Assembly (NCBI RefSeq): GCF_025118155.1
Contig: NW_026251393.1
Location: forward strand, 124,001-188,000
Reading direction: 5' to 3'
DNA length: 64,000 bases
Source of the DNA: Cokeromyces recurvatus
Taxonomy: Eukaryota > Mucoromycota > Mucoromycetes > Mucorales > Mucoraceae
Positions 47,617 to 60,215 of the stretch are shown here, one piece after another (positions within the stretch are counted from its first letter, which is position 1; each line of letters begins with the position of its first letter). Made by a program: the position numbers and the translations under genes. The notes beneath the pieces are model-generated. The model worked only from the letters and a program-made list of their open reading frames with translations, made no database searches and was not told where the DNA came from.

Positions 47617-49308
47617 TTAATCTTCATCCTCATCACTTGATAATGAATCATCATCTTCAGAAGATGAACTATCACTACTTTGGGGTTGTTGCTTATGATA
47701 AAGTGATGTGTTATAACCAGCTTTCATAGGTCTTTTTAATGAGCTTGGATTTAAATAATTTTCAGGTACAATAAATCCTGTTGATTCAGTCGAACGATTA
47801 GAAGAGATAAATTTGGTAGTTGAATTCTTTGGAGGTGCTCTCTGTTTCTTTACAAGTCGCTTCCTTCTCTTTTTCTCTTCAATCAATTTAGTCTCTGCTG
47901 TGTTCTGATTACAAGCTATAACGGATAAATACCAGAACATTTGATTTGAAATTAAAACTTGCTCATGTAATGGACGCCGTGGGTTAGCTAACTTGATATG
48001 AGATAATCTATAGATGGCTCTCTCGACATGTAAAGGTAATCGAGTCATGTTCATAGGATTATGTAATTGAATATCATTCGATGGTTTAGTCAGTAGGCCT
48101 GATGTCATTGTCTCAATATTTGATGTGTAATTCTGTTGTTGATTATTTTTAGACTTTCTCGAAAATAAAGACGATAATGTAAATACTTTCTTATGGTTTA
48201 AAGTTGTATTATGTGAGTCTTTTTGTTGTTGTTCTTCAGAATCTACTTTATTATTCTTTTTAGCTGACTTTTCATCTAACCAAAATGCCCATGACCAACT
48301 ACTTTTACGATTATTAGCGGTTGAAAGAGAAGTAGAAACGGATCGAGATATAGCAATAGGATCTGGCTCGGAAGTTATGATGTCATATTCTTCCTGTCGT
48401 CTAGTTGCAACACATAAATCCCTTACATGATCATTCTCTGTTGCTGGTATATGCACCTCTTTTTGTCTTTCAACAGCATCAGTTACTATTACTCCCTCAT
48501 CATCATGCTTACTAGTCCTATTCTGAGAATAATTAAAGTCTTTATCATGATCTGTTGGTGATTTATTAAGTGATGAGTTTCTTTTAAAATTTGTACGAGC
48601 ACCTCTTCTTAATAATGGTCTGTCCGCTTTTGGAACAAGTGCTCGAGACTTATCCAAAGGTGATGAATTTCTATCAAAAATTAACAAATCAGGTATATTT
48701 CGAGCATATTCTGTTACAATAAATATATAAGAGAAAAAAAAATATTATTTCAAAAAGAAGAGATATATATAAACTTTATTTCGTTTTATTATCTATCTAT
48801 TTACCTCCTGCAGTTGCTGTTTGCAAACTAGCACTTCTTTGTAATGACTTTTTAATGCTCTTATCCTCTTCTTCATTAGCTGTAAAATAAACAGAAAGAA
48901 TGGATTGTCTTCTTTTTTCACTTCTCCTTCTTATAACTAAACCGTGTGCTTTAACATATTTTTCAAACTCTGCTGGTGCAATTTCTGGGTGTTGTGAAGC
49001 GGGCACCCTATCATGATAGAGTTAATTTTTTTTTTTTTTTTTTTTTTTTTTTAGAGGTAAAAAAAAAAAAAAATCCCTTCCTATTTTATAATTTTACCCA
49101 TTTACCAGAATAAATGAGAAGGATTAGAGGTGGAAATATTTATAACTTCTTTACGACGTATTTCATCGTTTGATATTTCACTAAGACTTCTTGTTAAGGA
49201 AAGTTGCCGTGTTATGGCTCCATTGTCATGAGATGATGTTGGTGAAATGCCCCATTCATCTTGTTTTGTTGGTAATAATTCTTCTTCCACAAAGTCTTCT
49301 TGTGTCAT
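47617..49308 (-). CDS. Zds-domain protein (Zds1/Zds2 family)
   Basis: Three exons (49308-~49104, ~49006-48797 and a last exon ending 47617) encode about 490 aa. The C-terminal Zds domain is clear: RLPLHVERAIYRLSHIKLANPRRPLHEQVLISNQMFWYLSVI, where V-E-R-A-I-Y-R-[ML]-S-H-x-K-L-A-N-P-R-R-P-L is the family core. In yeast this domain binds PP2A-Cdc55 and regulates mitotic exit, polarity and mRNA export. The N-terminal conserved block (FWVPASQHPEIAPAEFEKYVKAHG) is also typical of fungal Zds proteins. The middle is disordered, Ser/Thr-rich and basic. The C-terminus ends in an acidic Ser/Asp run (SSSSEDDDSLSSDEDED), a likely CK2-type phosphorylation region. Confidence 0.92.
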
Positions 49309-49507
49309 TTAATTATAAAATAAAGAAAGGGAACTGTAATAATAGAAAAAAAAAAGGAGAAGAAGAAATATATTTCTCCAAAAAAAAAAAAAAAAAAAAA
49401 AAAAAAAGAAAAAAAAAGGGGGAGGAAATGATTAGAGACAATATTTGAGTTTGAAATAATAATAATAAAACCTTCATTGGTTTTAGTGTACATACTATTT
49501 TACCTAC

Positions 49508-49547
<40 letters not shown>

Positions 49548-51114
49548 AAGACGACGCTAACGAACCAAATGCGTTCAGATACTTTTACTGCATAATAGTC
49601 GATGTGTTATAATAAAGAATAAACTGTTTATTGTTTTATAAAGAGTCTCCTAAAATAAAGGCATTATAATTTTTCTGCAGACCATCTTTTAAGTATTAAA
49701 ATATGCTATAAAGTTAATTAGAAATGATAATAATTTTAATTAAAATTTAAATAATGTTGTGAAACTTTTTTTTTTTTTCGGATATAATAACAGTGTAGAT
49801 AACTTGAGATTGCAGTAAATTCAACTGAATTTGTTACAAGGCAAACCAGATTCGTAGTTTAATATCATTATTGGACATTTTTATCTTTAAAATGTATACT
49901 CAGGCTTTAATGATACGGAAATTAAAAGACACTAATTGTGAAACTTGGATTCTAGACATTATGACTATTATATCTGTTCTTCTACTCAACTATTCCTAAA
50001 TGGCTTTTACGAAGAATTCTGTCTTAAAACTTAATTCTTGTCCAATTAGTTTAACCTTTATCTTTAGATAAAAAAAAAAACTAAATAAATTAAAAGAAAA
50101 TCTACCATTAAATATTGCCCAAGGAGGGCAACTTTTACGAAAAAGCTTCTAATTCTTTGTATTCAATTCTTGTTTATTTGATTCTGTAAAGAGTTTAAGC
50201 CTTTATTAAACTATGGATAGGATTCTTATAGATATGCTATTGTTTTTATATTTACTGATAAGTGTCAATATTCTCTTCATGAGGACTTTGTTACCACTTT
50301 AAAAGCCCCCCCTTTTTTTTTCTACCTTGACATAACTAACAATTTATGAGTCTTCTTAAATACTACCGCTTTATATCAATAAAGAATTTTCGAACTTTAA
50401 ATCGATTTGTTACCATTATTGTCCGTAGTACTTCTCACTCTTCCCCGACCAAAGCAATACTATAATTTACTCCATAATCTACTGATCAAAGTATTCTTCC
50501 ATCCTTATTATTTATTATGGTTGCTGATATTACCTGACAATGTGATTTTATATAAACTATATTCTTGCTTACAAAAATTTCTACTAGATTTATATCTAGT
50601 CTTTATGCACCATCAATTTTTAGTGAATTCCTGCAAGATAATGTTTAATAACTTTGAAAAAAGACACAAATACTAAGTTACTTCTGGTTCTATAATGCAG
50701 TAGGACCCTATTCTTTGGGTATTTATATTTTGTATTAAACGTATTCATATAATGCAATGGTACCTTATTAGATGGCTGCCCTAAGCCTTACCTCTATTTT
50801 TCATAAAAAGAACCCTTCTTTCTAAGATATGTATTCGTTTAGGTGTGTCTATATTCACTGTCACTTTCAGCTATTACTTTTTTTTTGTCAAATATACTCT
50901 CTCGTTGAGCTTCAATGAGCTTTTCTGTAAAAAGTCAAAGATTGTTTAAGCAGCCTTTCTTTAGTTTTTTTTTTTTTTTTTTTTTTTTTTCTGTTGTCGG
51001 GGTTTATTTTATCTTAATTCATTTTATTTTTTTTTTTTTTTTATAAGCATGCATCTTCACTTTATTTCATCCTTAATAAAAAAAGAATAATAATAATAAT
51101 AATAATAATAAAAA
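49309..51114. other. 1.8-kb divergent intergenic region (Zds / CDC73)
   Basis: It contains A27 (49380-49406), A32 followed by G7 (49509-49547), T28 (50963-50990), T20 (51027-51042) and an AAT repeat (51086-51110) just before the CDC73 ATG. A frame at 50407-50676 (89 codons) is Leu/Tyr-rich without a recognisable domain. No RNA gene is seen. Confidence 0.5.
49509..49547. repeat. A32 followed by G7
   Basis: A composite homopolymer about 200 bp upstream of the Zds ATG; a second A27 run is at 49380-49406. Confidence 0.85.
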
Positions 51115-52696
51115 ATGGCATCAGATCCTTTATCACTTCTACGTGAATTCACCATTAATGACAAACCTGTGACTTTATTAAACGAAGAAGGAGAAAAAGT
51201 GATGAACATTACAGAAGCAAAAAAAATTAAATTTACTGATGATGCCATCTTTCCACGCGACACACCTACCAATTTTAAAAAGACAAATGCAACAGACAAT
51301 GAAACTTATACCTTGGAAACTTTGATTTTTTTAGTTCAAACTTCGCAAGTGGATAACTCTGTTTACTTTAAAGAATGTCGTACTCGTGGTATTGAACATG
51401 TTTCTATTGTCGACAGAAGAAAAATTTTAGATTATCTTACAGGCAAAGTTGATCAATCACCCAATGTTTCCATAAGTAATCTTGGAGGTAATGATAATAT
51501 ATATAATAATACAAGTTGCTTATATGTGTCTATACAATTAGAAAAACGTACTAGAGATGATGCAAATTATTTTGATTCAACAACTAAAAAAATGAAAGTA
51601 AATCCTCTCACATCAGCCAATTCAATTAAAACAGTTAAAGAAGTTTTATCGCGTGAACGAGAGATGACAACAAGATCAACCATATTAAAGGGCTCTAAAA
51701 ACTTTACACATGCTATTAATCTTGCTAAACAATTAGTACTTGGCAAAGATGTTCCTACTAATCCTCGTCCAAACACAACACAGAAATCAGGAGGTATAAA
51801 CTAATTAGGAAAAAAAAAAAAAGATGGCACATAAATTAACTATTTTTTCCTTCCTTCCTTCCTTCCTTTCTTTCTTTCTTTTAGCCTCTCAACCTAGTTC
51901 ATCAAATCATAAATCTTCAAGTGCTTCTATAAAACCAAGTACAAAGTCTACACCTATAAATAAAACACCCAAGTTATCAAGTAAAGATAGAATACCTATT
52001 ATTATTGTGCCTGCTGCACCTACAGCTAAATTCACACTTTATAACATTAAGCAATTCTTGGAAGAACAAAAGTAAAGAAAATATACCATCTATTTATATA
52101 TATATATTTATGCGTTATATTAACTTCGACTTAGATATGTCGATTCACAGGTGTTAAGAGAAGAAGGTTTAAAGAAGCCAGAGAGAGTCACGGTTGAGCG
52201 TACAAAATCAAACGGACAAATTGTTCCTTATCATATTGTTGATTCAGTTGCAAACTTTAAACAAAATGACTGGTAAGATAAAGTATTTTAATAAAGATTT
52301 ATATTCATTTTATTTTCAGGGACCGTGTATGCTGCGTATTCGTTGCTGGTCAATTATGGCAATTTAAAGGCTGGAAATGGGAAAAGCCAGTTGACTTATT
52401 CAGTCATGGTAAATTATTTTATTAAATGCAATTATTTGTTTACTAATATGAAGAATACTAGTGAAAGGATTTTATCCTAAATGGAGTTCTGATAAAATCA
52501 ATGCCCCCGCATCTGAATGGGCTGTAGCTGAAATGAATGTAAGTATGTTTTATTCAAGAAAGTATCTAGTATCTCATTGTTACTATTTTATTAGATTCAC
52601 AGAAGTAAAAGGCATATGGATAAGGCCACCGTATCCCAGTTTTGGGATGCACTTGACAGTTATAATGCAACCCATAAGCCTTATCTTAACTTTTAA
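51115..52696 (+). CDS. CDC73: Paf1-complex subunit CDC73/parafibromin
   Basis: Exon 1 is 51115-51793; further exons lie at about 51884-52072, 52134-52272, 52320-52408, 52462-52538 and 52595-52696. CDC73 joins the Paf1 complex on elongating RNA polymerase II and promotes histone H2B ubiquitylation. The N-terminal domain (MASDPLSLLREFTINDKPVTLLNEEGEKV, DRRKILDYLTGKVDQSPNV) and the C-terminal Ras-like domain (RIPIIIVPAAPTAKFTLYNIKQFLEE; REEGLKKPERVTVER; VAGQLWQFKGWKW; VSQFWDALDSYNATHKPYLNF) are both intact. The connecting linker is Ser/Thr/Lys-rich. The AAT repeat touching the ATG may affect transcription initiation. Confidence 0.95.
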
Positions 52697-52783
52697 AGTC
52701 ACGTTTTTTATATATATATATATTTCTACTTTCTTTTTTTTTTCTTTTTATTTAAATTAATAATAAAAAAAAAAAGTGTAAAA

Positions 52784-54108
52784 ATGGCAGTTAGATTACC
52801 TAACTTGATACCACCATTTCGGTTTTCTATAGTAGAGGAGAACCTATTTCGTGGTGGCTATCCTAAGCCTCGCAATAAGCGTTTTCTAAAAAGGTATTAT
52901 TTACTTTCATTAAAAGAAAAAAAAAAAGACTAAACATGTATATACATACATATATATAGATTAAAGCTCAAGACAATACTTTCACTTATTCCAGATAAGC
53001 TGATGCCAGAGATGCATGAATTCTGTGAAGAAAACAACATTCAATTACTTCATTTACAAGTAGATAAAATGAAAGAAGATAATATACCTTTAACATATAA
53101 TAAAACACTCGCCGCTCTACAAGTAAGAATTAAAGCCTCATTTACATTATGCAAAATATTAAAGCCTCATTTAAAAAAAAAAAAAAAAAAAGATTATTAT
53201 AGATCCAGCCAATCATCCTTTATATGTTCATTGCCTAGATGGTGCAAATGTCACAGGACTTGTGATTGCATGTTTAAGAAAGTTACAAATGTGGAGTAAT
53301 TCAAGTACGATGGTAGAGTTTTCAAGGAATTTAGATACAAATGTAATTTCAAGTGAAGAGTTTGAATTTATTGAAAATTTTAAAAACTTTGAGATAATTA
53401 TACCCATGACTCTACCACGATGGTTATGGGGAGGACAGGTTAGCTTTAGAAAGCATACAAGTCTTCGTTTGAAATTTTTAAATTCGGAAATGATGACAGA
53501 AGAAGAAAGAGAGTTGAAAGACTTGAAAGAAAAGAAAGAAAAGGAAAGAGAGGATTTTTATAAAAGGAGGAAAAATGGTATATATAGGTTCCCAAATGGA
53601 TTTTATCTATGTGGCATAGGTTGTATTTATCCCTTTCCTTTTTTTTTTTTTTTTGGTAATAGATTTATTGGATAACCTATTTGATCCAAATACACCTGGA
53701 ACTCGTCATCGATCGACTGCAGCTAATAGTGCTAGTGCAAACAGTAGTAACACGAACACAATCAATAGCACCGTCTTAAATGGTAATGTCAACAACTCAT
53801 TAATATCAACAACAAATATGGAATCCTCAGCTTCCTTATTTGATCATACCTATGATATAGATAATGCAAAGGATCCTTATTTAGTGGACGTGGATGTAGA
53901 TGTAGATGGGGTTATGATGGATGGTTTGGATCAAGTGGAATATATAAATCACTCTGTTGGAAATCCATCTGGAAGCCGTAATGATGATGGTTTATTATTA
54001 GATGAAGAAGGTGAAGTTTATAGTGTTGATCTAGGTACAGTGTATGTCAATGAACCAATAGATAGGACTTTGGAAGCATTAGCATTAGAAGGCTTAACCG
54101 AGTTTTAA
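52784..54108 (+). CDS. OCA/SIW14-type tyrosine-phosphatase-like protein, apparent pseudophosphatase
   Basis: Four exons. The N-terminus MAVRLPNLIPPFRFSIVEENLFRGGYPKPRNKRFLKRL is the classic opening of the Siw14/Oca family (dual-specificity phosphatase fold). The P-loop region reads PLYVHCLDGANVTGLVIACLRKLQMW. The nucleophile Cys is present, but the Arg expected in C-x5-R is Val. Yeast Siw14 is an inositol pyrophosphate phosphatase, and Oca proteins form an accessory complex; whether this copy has activity is doubtful. After the domain comes a charged helix (EEERELKDLKEKKEKERED) and, beyond an intron, an Asn/Ser-rich acidic tail. The last intron (about 53578-53662) is supported by phase. 87 bp separate its ATG from the CDC73 stop (same strand). 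Confidence 0.85.
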
Positions 54109-54274
54109 ATACTGTTATATTATTGAATTGTAAATAATAATAAAGATTAAACATTGCATGTATAAAATAGGATAAAATTTATTTCTAATTGACAGTAAAA
54201 AAGAAAAGAAAAAAAAAACATGGCATTTGTTATTGAATAATATTAGAAAAGGAGAGAGAAAGAGATGAGGAATT

Positions 54275-57187
54275 TTACCCACTACATGCAAGACAAGCAT
54301 CTTGGTTATCTATAGAGCATTGAAGTTGGACAATCTTTTTCTTTTCTTCTTTAATTTTTATTATTTCTTCTGTTTCTTCAGAAGCCATCTTTTTTAAAGC
54401 CAATTGATCCACAGTAAACTAAAATATATATATATAAATATATATAACCATTTTTTTTAGAAGAAGAAGAAGAAAATAAAACCACCTTTGTTTACCTTAA
54501 TTGCATCTACTGCTGGCCTTGTTCTTAAATAATACATGCCGGTTTTCAATCCTTTCTTCCAAGCATAAAAATGCATAGAAGTTAATTTATCATAACTAGG
54601 TTGAGCAGAGAACAAGTTCATTGACTGTGATTGATCAATGAATGCACCTCGATCAGCAGCCATATCAATAATTGTACGTTGAGAAATTTCCCATACTGTC
54701 TTATAAAGTCTCTTTAAATCATTAGGGATAACAGAGATAGCCTGAATACTACCTCCTTGTGCAATCATCATGTTTTTAACTTGATCATTCCATAATCCTC
54801 GTTCAACAAGTTCCTTTAGCAGGTATTGATTCACTACTTGAAATTCACCACTTTGAACACGACGAGTAAAGATATTACTAGTATAGGGCTCAAAGCATTC
54901 ATTATTTCCTAATATTTGACTTGTACTAGCAGTAGGCATGGGTGCAAGCAAAAGTGAATTGCGAAGACCAAACTGTTGGATCTCTTTCCGGAGTCTAGTC
55001 CACTCCAGACCATCAGAGTCTTCAATACCCCATAAGTCATGTTGAAGTAAGCCTTGACTCGCTGGGGATCCTGGATAGGTCTCATAATGTCCAATATCCT
55101 TAGCCAACTCACAGGATGCTTCTAATGCTGCAAAATAAATAGATTCAAATATATCTTTATTCAACTGACGTGCTTCAGATGATTCAAAGGGGTACCCCAT
55201 CAAAATAAATACATCTGCAAGTCCTTGAACACCAAGCCCAATACTAAAAAGGAACTGTATAAGATCTATATACATATATATATATATATATATATCTACA
55301 TTTCTTATCTATACTTACGGACGATGACGTGTATTGCTTTTACGAGCTTCTTCTACAGGATAATAATTAACATCAATGATTTTGTTGAGATTTCGTGTAA
55401 CTACTTTTGTCACTTTATGAAGTTTATCAAAATCGAACGTTTTTGTAGCTATGTGAACAAATTTAGGTAAAGCGAGTGATGCAAGATTACAGACTGCAAC
55501 CTCATCAGGAGAAGTATATTCAATAATTTCTATAGGAAAGAGAGAGAATAAAAATAAAAAAGAGCTATTATAATGATATATAAAAATAGATAAATTTTAA
55601 AATAGTATATATTACCTGTGCATAAATTAGACGAAGTAATAGTGCCTAAATTCTTTTGATTGGATTTTTCATTACAGGCATCTATTCATTATACATGTAT
55701 ATTTTTATAAGGAGATGGCCCTTTATTATCTTTATTTTTTTTTTTTTTTTGAAATTGTTCAAACCTTTATAAAGCATATAAGGCATTCCAGTCTCAATCT
55801 GTGCTTCTAAAATAGCAAACCAAAGCTTTTGAGCGTCAACTACCTTTCTTGCTTTACCTTCTTTTTCGTATTTAAGATAAAGAGCATTAAATTTTTCACC
55901 ATAACACATGTCTAATCCATGTGCTTCATTTGGACAAAATAAAGACCATTTACCATATTGTTCAACACCTGTATGTATATTTAAAAAAAGAAACCCAAGA
56001 CACACACACATCATGCCAGTCTGATTAATATAAATTTAAATATATATATATATATGTATATATTTATATATGTATGCACATATTACGTTGCATAAACAGA
56101 TCAGGTATCCACAACCCCAGAAACAAATCTCGAGCACGAATTTCATCTGCACCATGATTCTTTCGTAAATTCAAAAAATCAAATACATCAATATGCCAGG
56201 GCTCAAGATACATTGCAAAGTTTCCATTACGCTTACCACCACCTTGAGTAACAAAACGAGCCGTATCATTAAATAAACGTAACATAGGAACAATGCCCTT
56301 AGAGGTACTATTGGTTCCAGCGATAGGAGATCCTAAACCTCGAATCTTTTGAAAACTTACACCTACACCACCTGCTGCCTTCGAGATACGTGCACAGGTG
56401 GCTAGGGTATCAAAGATACCTTCAGTACTATCATTACGCATCTGAACTAAAAAGCAACTTGATAACTGAGGCATAGGTGTACCTGCGTTAAATAAGGTTG
56501 GAGTAGCATGTGTAAAATATTTGCAAGACATAAGATGATATGTTTCGAAAGCACTTTTCAAATCTGAGCCATGAATACCAAGAGCAACACGCATGATCAT
56601 ATATTGAGGACGTTCAATAACCTCACCATTTATTTTCATTAAATAACTATGTTCAAGAGTTTTGAAACCAAAAAAATTAAAATCAAAATCTCTTGAATTC
56701 ACAATCACAGCATTGATTTGACTTTCGTATCTCATGACAACCTCGTAGAGTTCTCTTGAGATTAAAGGATGAGGCTGCTGCTGCTGCTGATTCAGGTTAG
56801 GATGTATATGATGGTAAAGTCTTTTTATGACTGAACTAAATGTATCATCTGTTCTCTTGTGAAGATTAGATATAGCAATACGTGCAGCTAAGATTGCAAA
56901 GTCAGGATGGTTAGTCGTCATATAAGCAGCGATCTCCGCAGTAAGATTATCTAACTCAGCTGTAGTAATCCCCTGACAGATACCAGAGATAACTTTTTGA
57001 GCAACTTGATCTGGAATAATAAACTTCTCATTCAGGCCATAGCATACTTTAGATATACGAGAGGTAATCTTACTAAAGTCAACACTTTCTTTTCTTCCGT
57101 CTAAATAATCACTTGCAAATTGTAAATTATATCTTGATATGAGTTTATTTAATTTTTTTTTTTTATACCTCTTTTAATTACAAACAT
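54275..57187 (-). CDS. RNR1: Ribonucleoside-diphosphate reductase large subunit
   Basis: Exon 1 is tiny (57187-57169; MFVIKR plus one base) and is spliced to ACGGAAG to give [18 protein letters not shown], the conserved class Ia start. Several further exons follow. The enzyme makes deoxynucleotides. Landmarks: the dATP-binding ATP-cone at the N-terminus, [20 protein letters not shown] with the redox Cys, [61 protein letters not shown] with the catalytic Cys of the ANLC/CNL group, [31 protein letters not shown], and the swinging-arm C-terminus ending DACLACSG (C-x2-C). A poly-Gln run (QQQQQPH) inserts in the N-terminal third. It is divergent from MGS1. Confidence 0.96.
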
Positions 57188-57910
57188 GATATAATATGAT
57201 ATTATATCTATATTATTGGTATAATAATAAATAGATAATGTTAAAGAAGACATAATAGTTAATACTGATTTAATTTAATTACATGTATATATTTCTGAAT
57301 GTATTTAGTCTAAATACACAACATATGAATAAAAAGGAGAGAAAAAAAAAAAAAAAAAAAGAACTACACATATCACGAAATACTACGTATTTTTTGTAAT
57401 AAAAAAATAGAAAACGCGACACGCTTTTTCGACGTCATAAAGAGATTGACTTGGCAAGTGATACAACTATATAAACAATAGCATTAACACGAGAAGAATA
57501 TAAATCTATATATATAAAAAAAAAACGAAATTAAGAATACCTAAATTTTAGTATTCATGTACTGAGGCTAACATTATTATTCATTTGTTTAAATGATACA
57601 ACTGTATAGAAGCTTTTCCTTTAACATGTCATATTGGATAAAGATTATTAATAATAATTGATAAAGTAGAAATCTATTGAAACAATAATATATTATACAT
57701 ATTTGCATTAGACAGTCTTATCTTATATTCCAATTGAATAATATTTTTAGTTAATAGAAAAGAAATGAAAATCTATTATCTAAAAGCTATCAGGGGGCAT
57801 ATAAATATAGAAACATTCATCAATCGAAGCCATTATTATAGCAAATAACAGCCTACTTTAGGATAACTCAAATTATATTTCAACACAGCAATGTATGTGT
57901 GAGTGAGTGA

Positions 57911-57941
<31 letters not shown>

Positions 57942-58007
57942 ATTGGTAAATATCATTTAGATAGCAGCATATAAAAATTAATCATTTTTTTCTCTTTAAC
58001 AATTATC
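57188..58007. promoter_or_regulatory. Shared divergent promoter of RNR1 and MGS1 with cell-cycle-type motifs
   Basis: An 820-bp gap separates two divergent ATGs. Read on the plus strand it contains CACGAAA at 57374-57380 (an SCB core), ACGCG at 57414-57418 (MCB/E2F-like core) and GACGTCA at 57431-57437 (CRE-like), all within 64 bp and about 190-250 bp from the RNR1 ATG. A T31 tract (57914-57940 region) lies near the MGS1 end. Function is inferred from known G1/S regulation of RNR genes in fungi. Confidence 0.45.
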
Positions 58008-60212
58008 ATGTCTAATAAAGGTAAAAAGAAAAAAAAAAAAAAAGTGCCTTTTTTTAAAGCAAAGTATGATGATAATAAAATAAAATAAAATAAACAAGTA
58101 CAATGCCCTATTTGTGGACAATGGGTTCCTTCGTTAAATATTAATCAACATATTGATGCGAATTGTCCAACTCCAATTGAAAGCTCTTCTACTACTGCAT
58201 CGCAATTAACAAGTCCAAAAAGACAACAGCAATTAACAGCTTCAGGATTATTAATGCAACCAAAGTTAGATGTCAATAATAATAACAATAATAATAATGT
58301 CGTTTCCCCCACAACGACATTATCGGAAACAAATAATACTAGCAATAGTTCTTCTGCCTCTCCATCTCGAATGGCTCCTCTGTTTACGTCCAAGCTATCA
58401 CAAACATCTACTAGTCAAAAGCCTTCATCTCAACAGAGTATCAATCATAATTACAATAATAATGTCAATTTAAAGCGAACAAATGCAGATACACAAACAA
58501 TCGATCATGACAAAACAAATTTAACTGTAAAAAGAAAAAAGACGGATGCAGGGTATGATACAATGCCTTTAGCAGCAAGAGGTAATATATATATATATGT
58601 GTGTGTGTATATTTGTTTATGTAGAGAATTAATTTATATTTTATTCTTCCAATAGTTCGTCCTGCATCATTAATCGACTTTGTTGGACAAGAAGAATTGT
58701 TGGGAACAGATGGTATATTGAAAAAATTAATTGATACTGATCGTATTCCTTCCATGATCTTGTGGGGACCACCAGGTTGTGGCAAGACAACGATCGCACG
58801 AATTATTTCCAAGATGACTCGATCACGCTTTGTTGAACTGAGTGCTACAAGTCATGGAGCAGCTGATGTTAAAAAGGCCTTTGATGATGCTAAAGGGCAC
58901 TTGATGTTGACAAGACAAAAGACGATTGTGTTCATTGATGAAATTCATCGATTTACAAAAGTACAACAAGATCTATTTTTACCTTATGTAGAGCATGGTA
59001 CAATACAATTAATAGGAGCAACTACAGAAAATCCAAGGTAACTAAAGAGTATTACTGAGAAATATAGATGTATCTAAATAGAGACTGCATGATATATAGT
59101 TTCAAAATAAATTCAGCGCTTTTATCAAGATGTAAAGTGTTTGTATTGAAAAAATTAGAACAAGATCAAATTCAAGGCATCTTAACAAGGGCTTTGAGAC
59201 AATGGAGAGAAGAAGATAATGTGCAAGTGGATACCAGCAAAGACATTGATGCTTTAAAACAATTAGCGATATATAGTGATGGAGATGGTATATATATACA
59301 TATATATATGATATATGTCTGCTAATAAATAAGTCTAATATTTATCTTAATTAGCGAGAACTGCTTTGAATACTTTAGAAATTGCTTTGAGCCTATTGCC
59401 TTCAAAACAATGTACATTGGAAGTGAGTACTGTCAAAGGTAAGAAAGTTAACAAAAAAAAAAAAATACAAGTCATTAATAATCATATAGGTGCCTTTCAA
59501 AAATCACATTTATTATATGACCGTAATGGAGATCAACATTATGATATTATTAGTGCATTACATAAAAGTATTCGAGGAAGGTAATAATGATGGTAATAAA
59601 AGTTAAAATTGTATATAATGTATTAAAATTGTATCATTCTACAAGTGACGCAAACGCTGCCTTATATTGGTTAGGTAGAATGTTAGTAGCAGGGGAAGAC
59701 CCTTTATACATTGCAAGAAGATTAGTACGTTGTGCAAGCGAAGATATTGGATTAGCAGACAATACAGCATTACCTTTGGTAATTTAAATAGATACGTGTG
59801 TATGTATATTAGAATACTCATATGCTATTACAGGCTATGGCTGCATATAATGCTTGTGAAAAGATTGGGATGCCCGAATGTGATACTATTCTTGCTCATT
59901 TAGTTGTTCACCTCGCAGAAACTAAGAAAAGTGTACGAAGTTATAAAGCATATAAACTAGTTAAACAGTTTATTAAAGAAAAGCCCGCTTATCCAGTCCC
60001 ATTACATATTCGTAATGCACCTACCAAATTAATGAAGGTAAACTTATGTAATTTTATTTATATAAATATATGAATAGGCCTCTCTAATATATATAAAATA
60101 GGATTTAGGATATGGGAAAGATTACAAATACAATCCAGATTACGATGAACCGATTGATCAAACTTATCTTCCTGATGAAATGCAAGATGTACAGTTTCTA
60201 AATAAAAATTAA
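58008..60212 (+). CDS. MGS1: AAA+ ATPase Mgs1/WRNIP1 (replication-fork maintenance)
   Basis: Exon 1 encodes MSNK plus one base (58008-58020); the next exon starts at 58098. Then follow the AAA+ exons and a last exon ending at TAA 60210-60212. The N-terminal UBZ-type zinc finger has the spacing C-x2-C-x11-H-x4-C in [21 protein letters not shown] (one residue beyond 20, at residues ~7-27). After an Asn/Ser-rich linker the AAA+ module begins [15 protein letters not shown], with Walker [10 protein letters not shown], Walker [10 protein letters not shown], sensor IGATTENP, then [11 protein letters not shown] and the WRNIP1-type C-terminal domain ending [14 protein letters not shown]. The protein family protects stalled forks and interacts with ubiquitylated PCNA. 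The stop is 3 bp from that of the convergent MED11 gene. Confidence 0.95.
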
Positions 60213-60215
60213 TCC

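Noticed and set aside
50407..50676. 89-codon plus-strand frame upstream of CDC73
   Set aside because: Leu/Tyr-rich composition without domain; looks like random AT-rich sequence.
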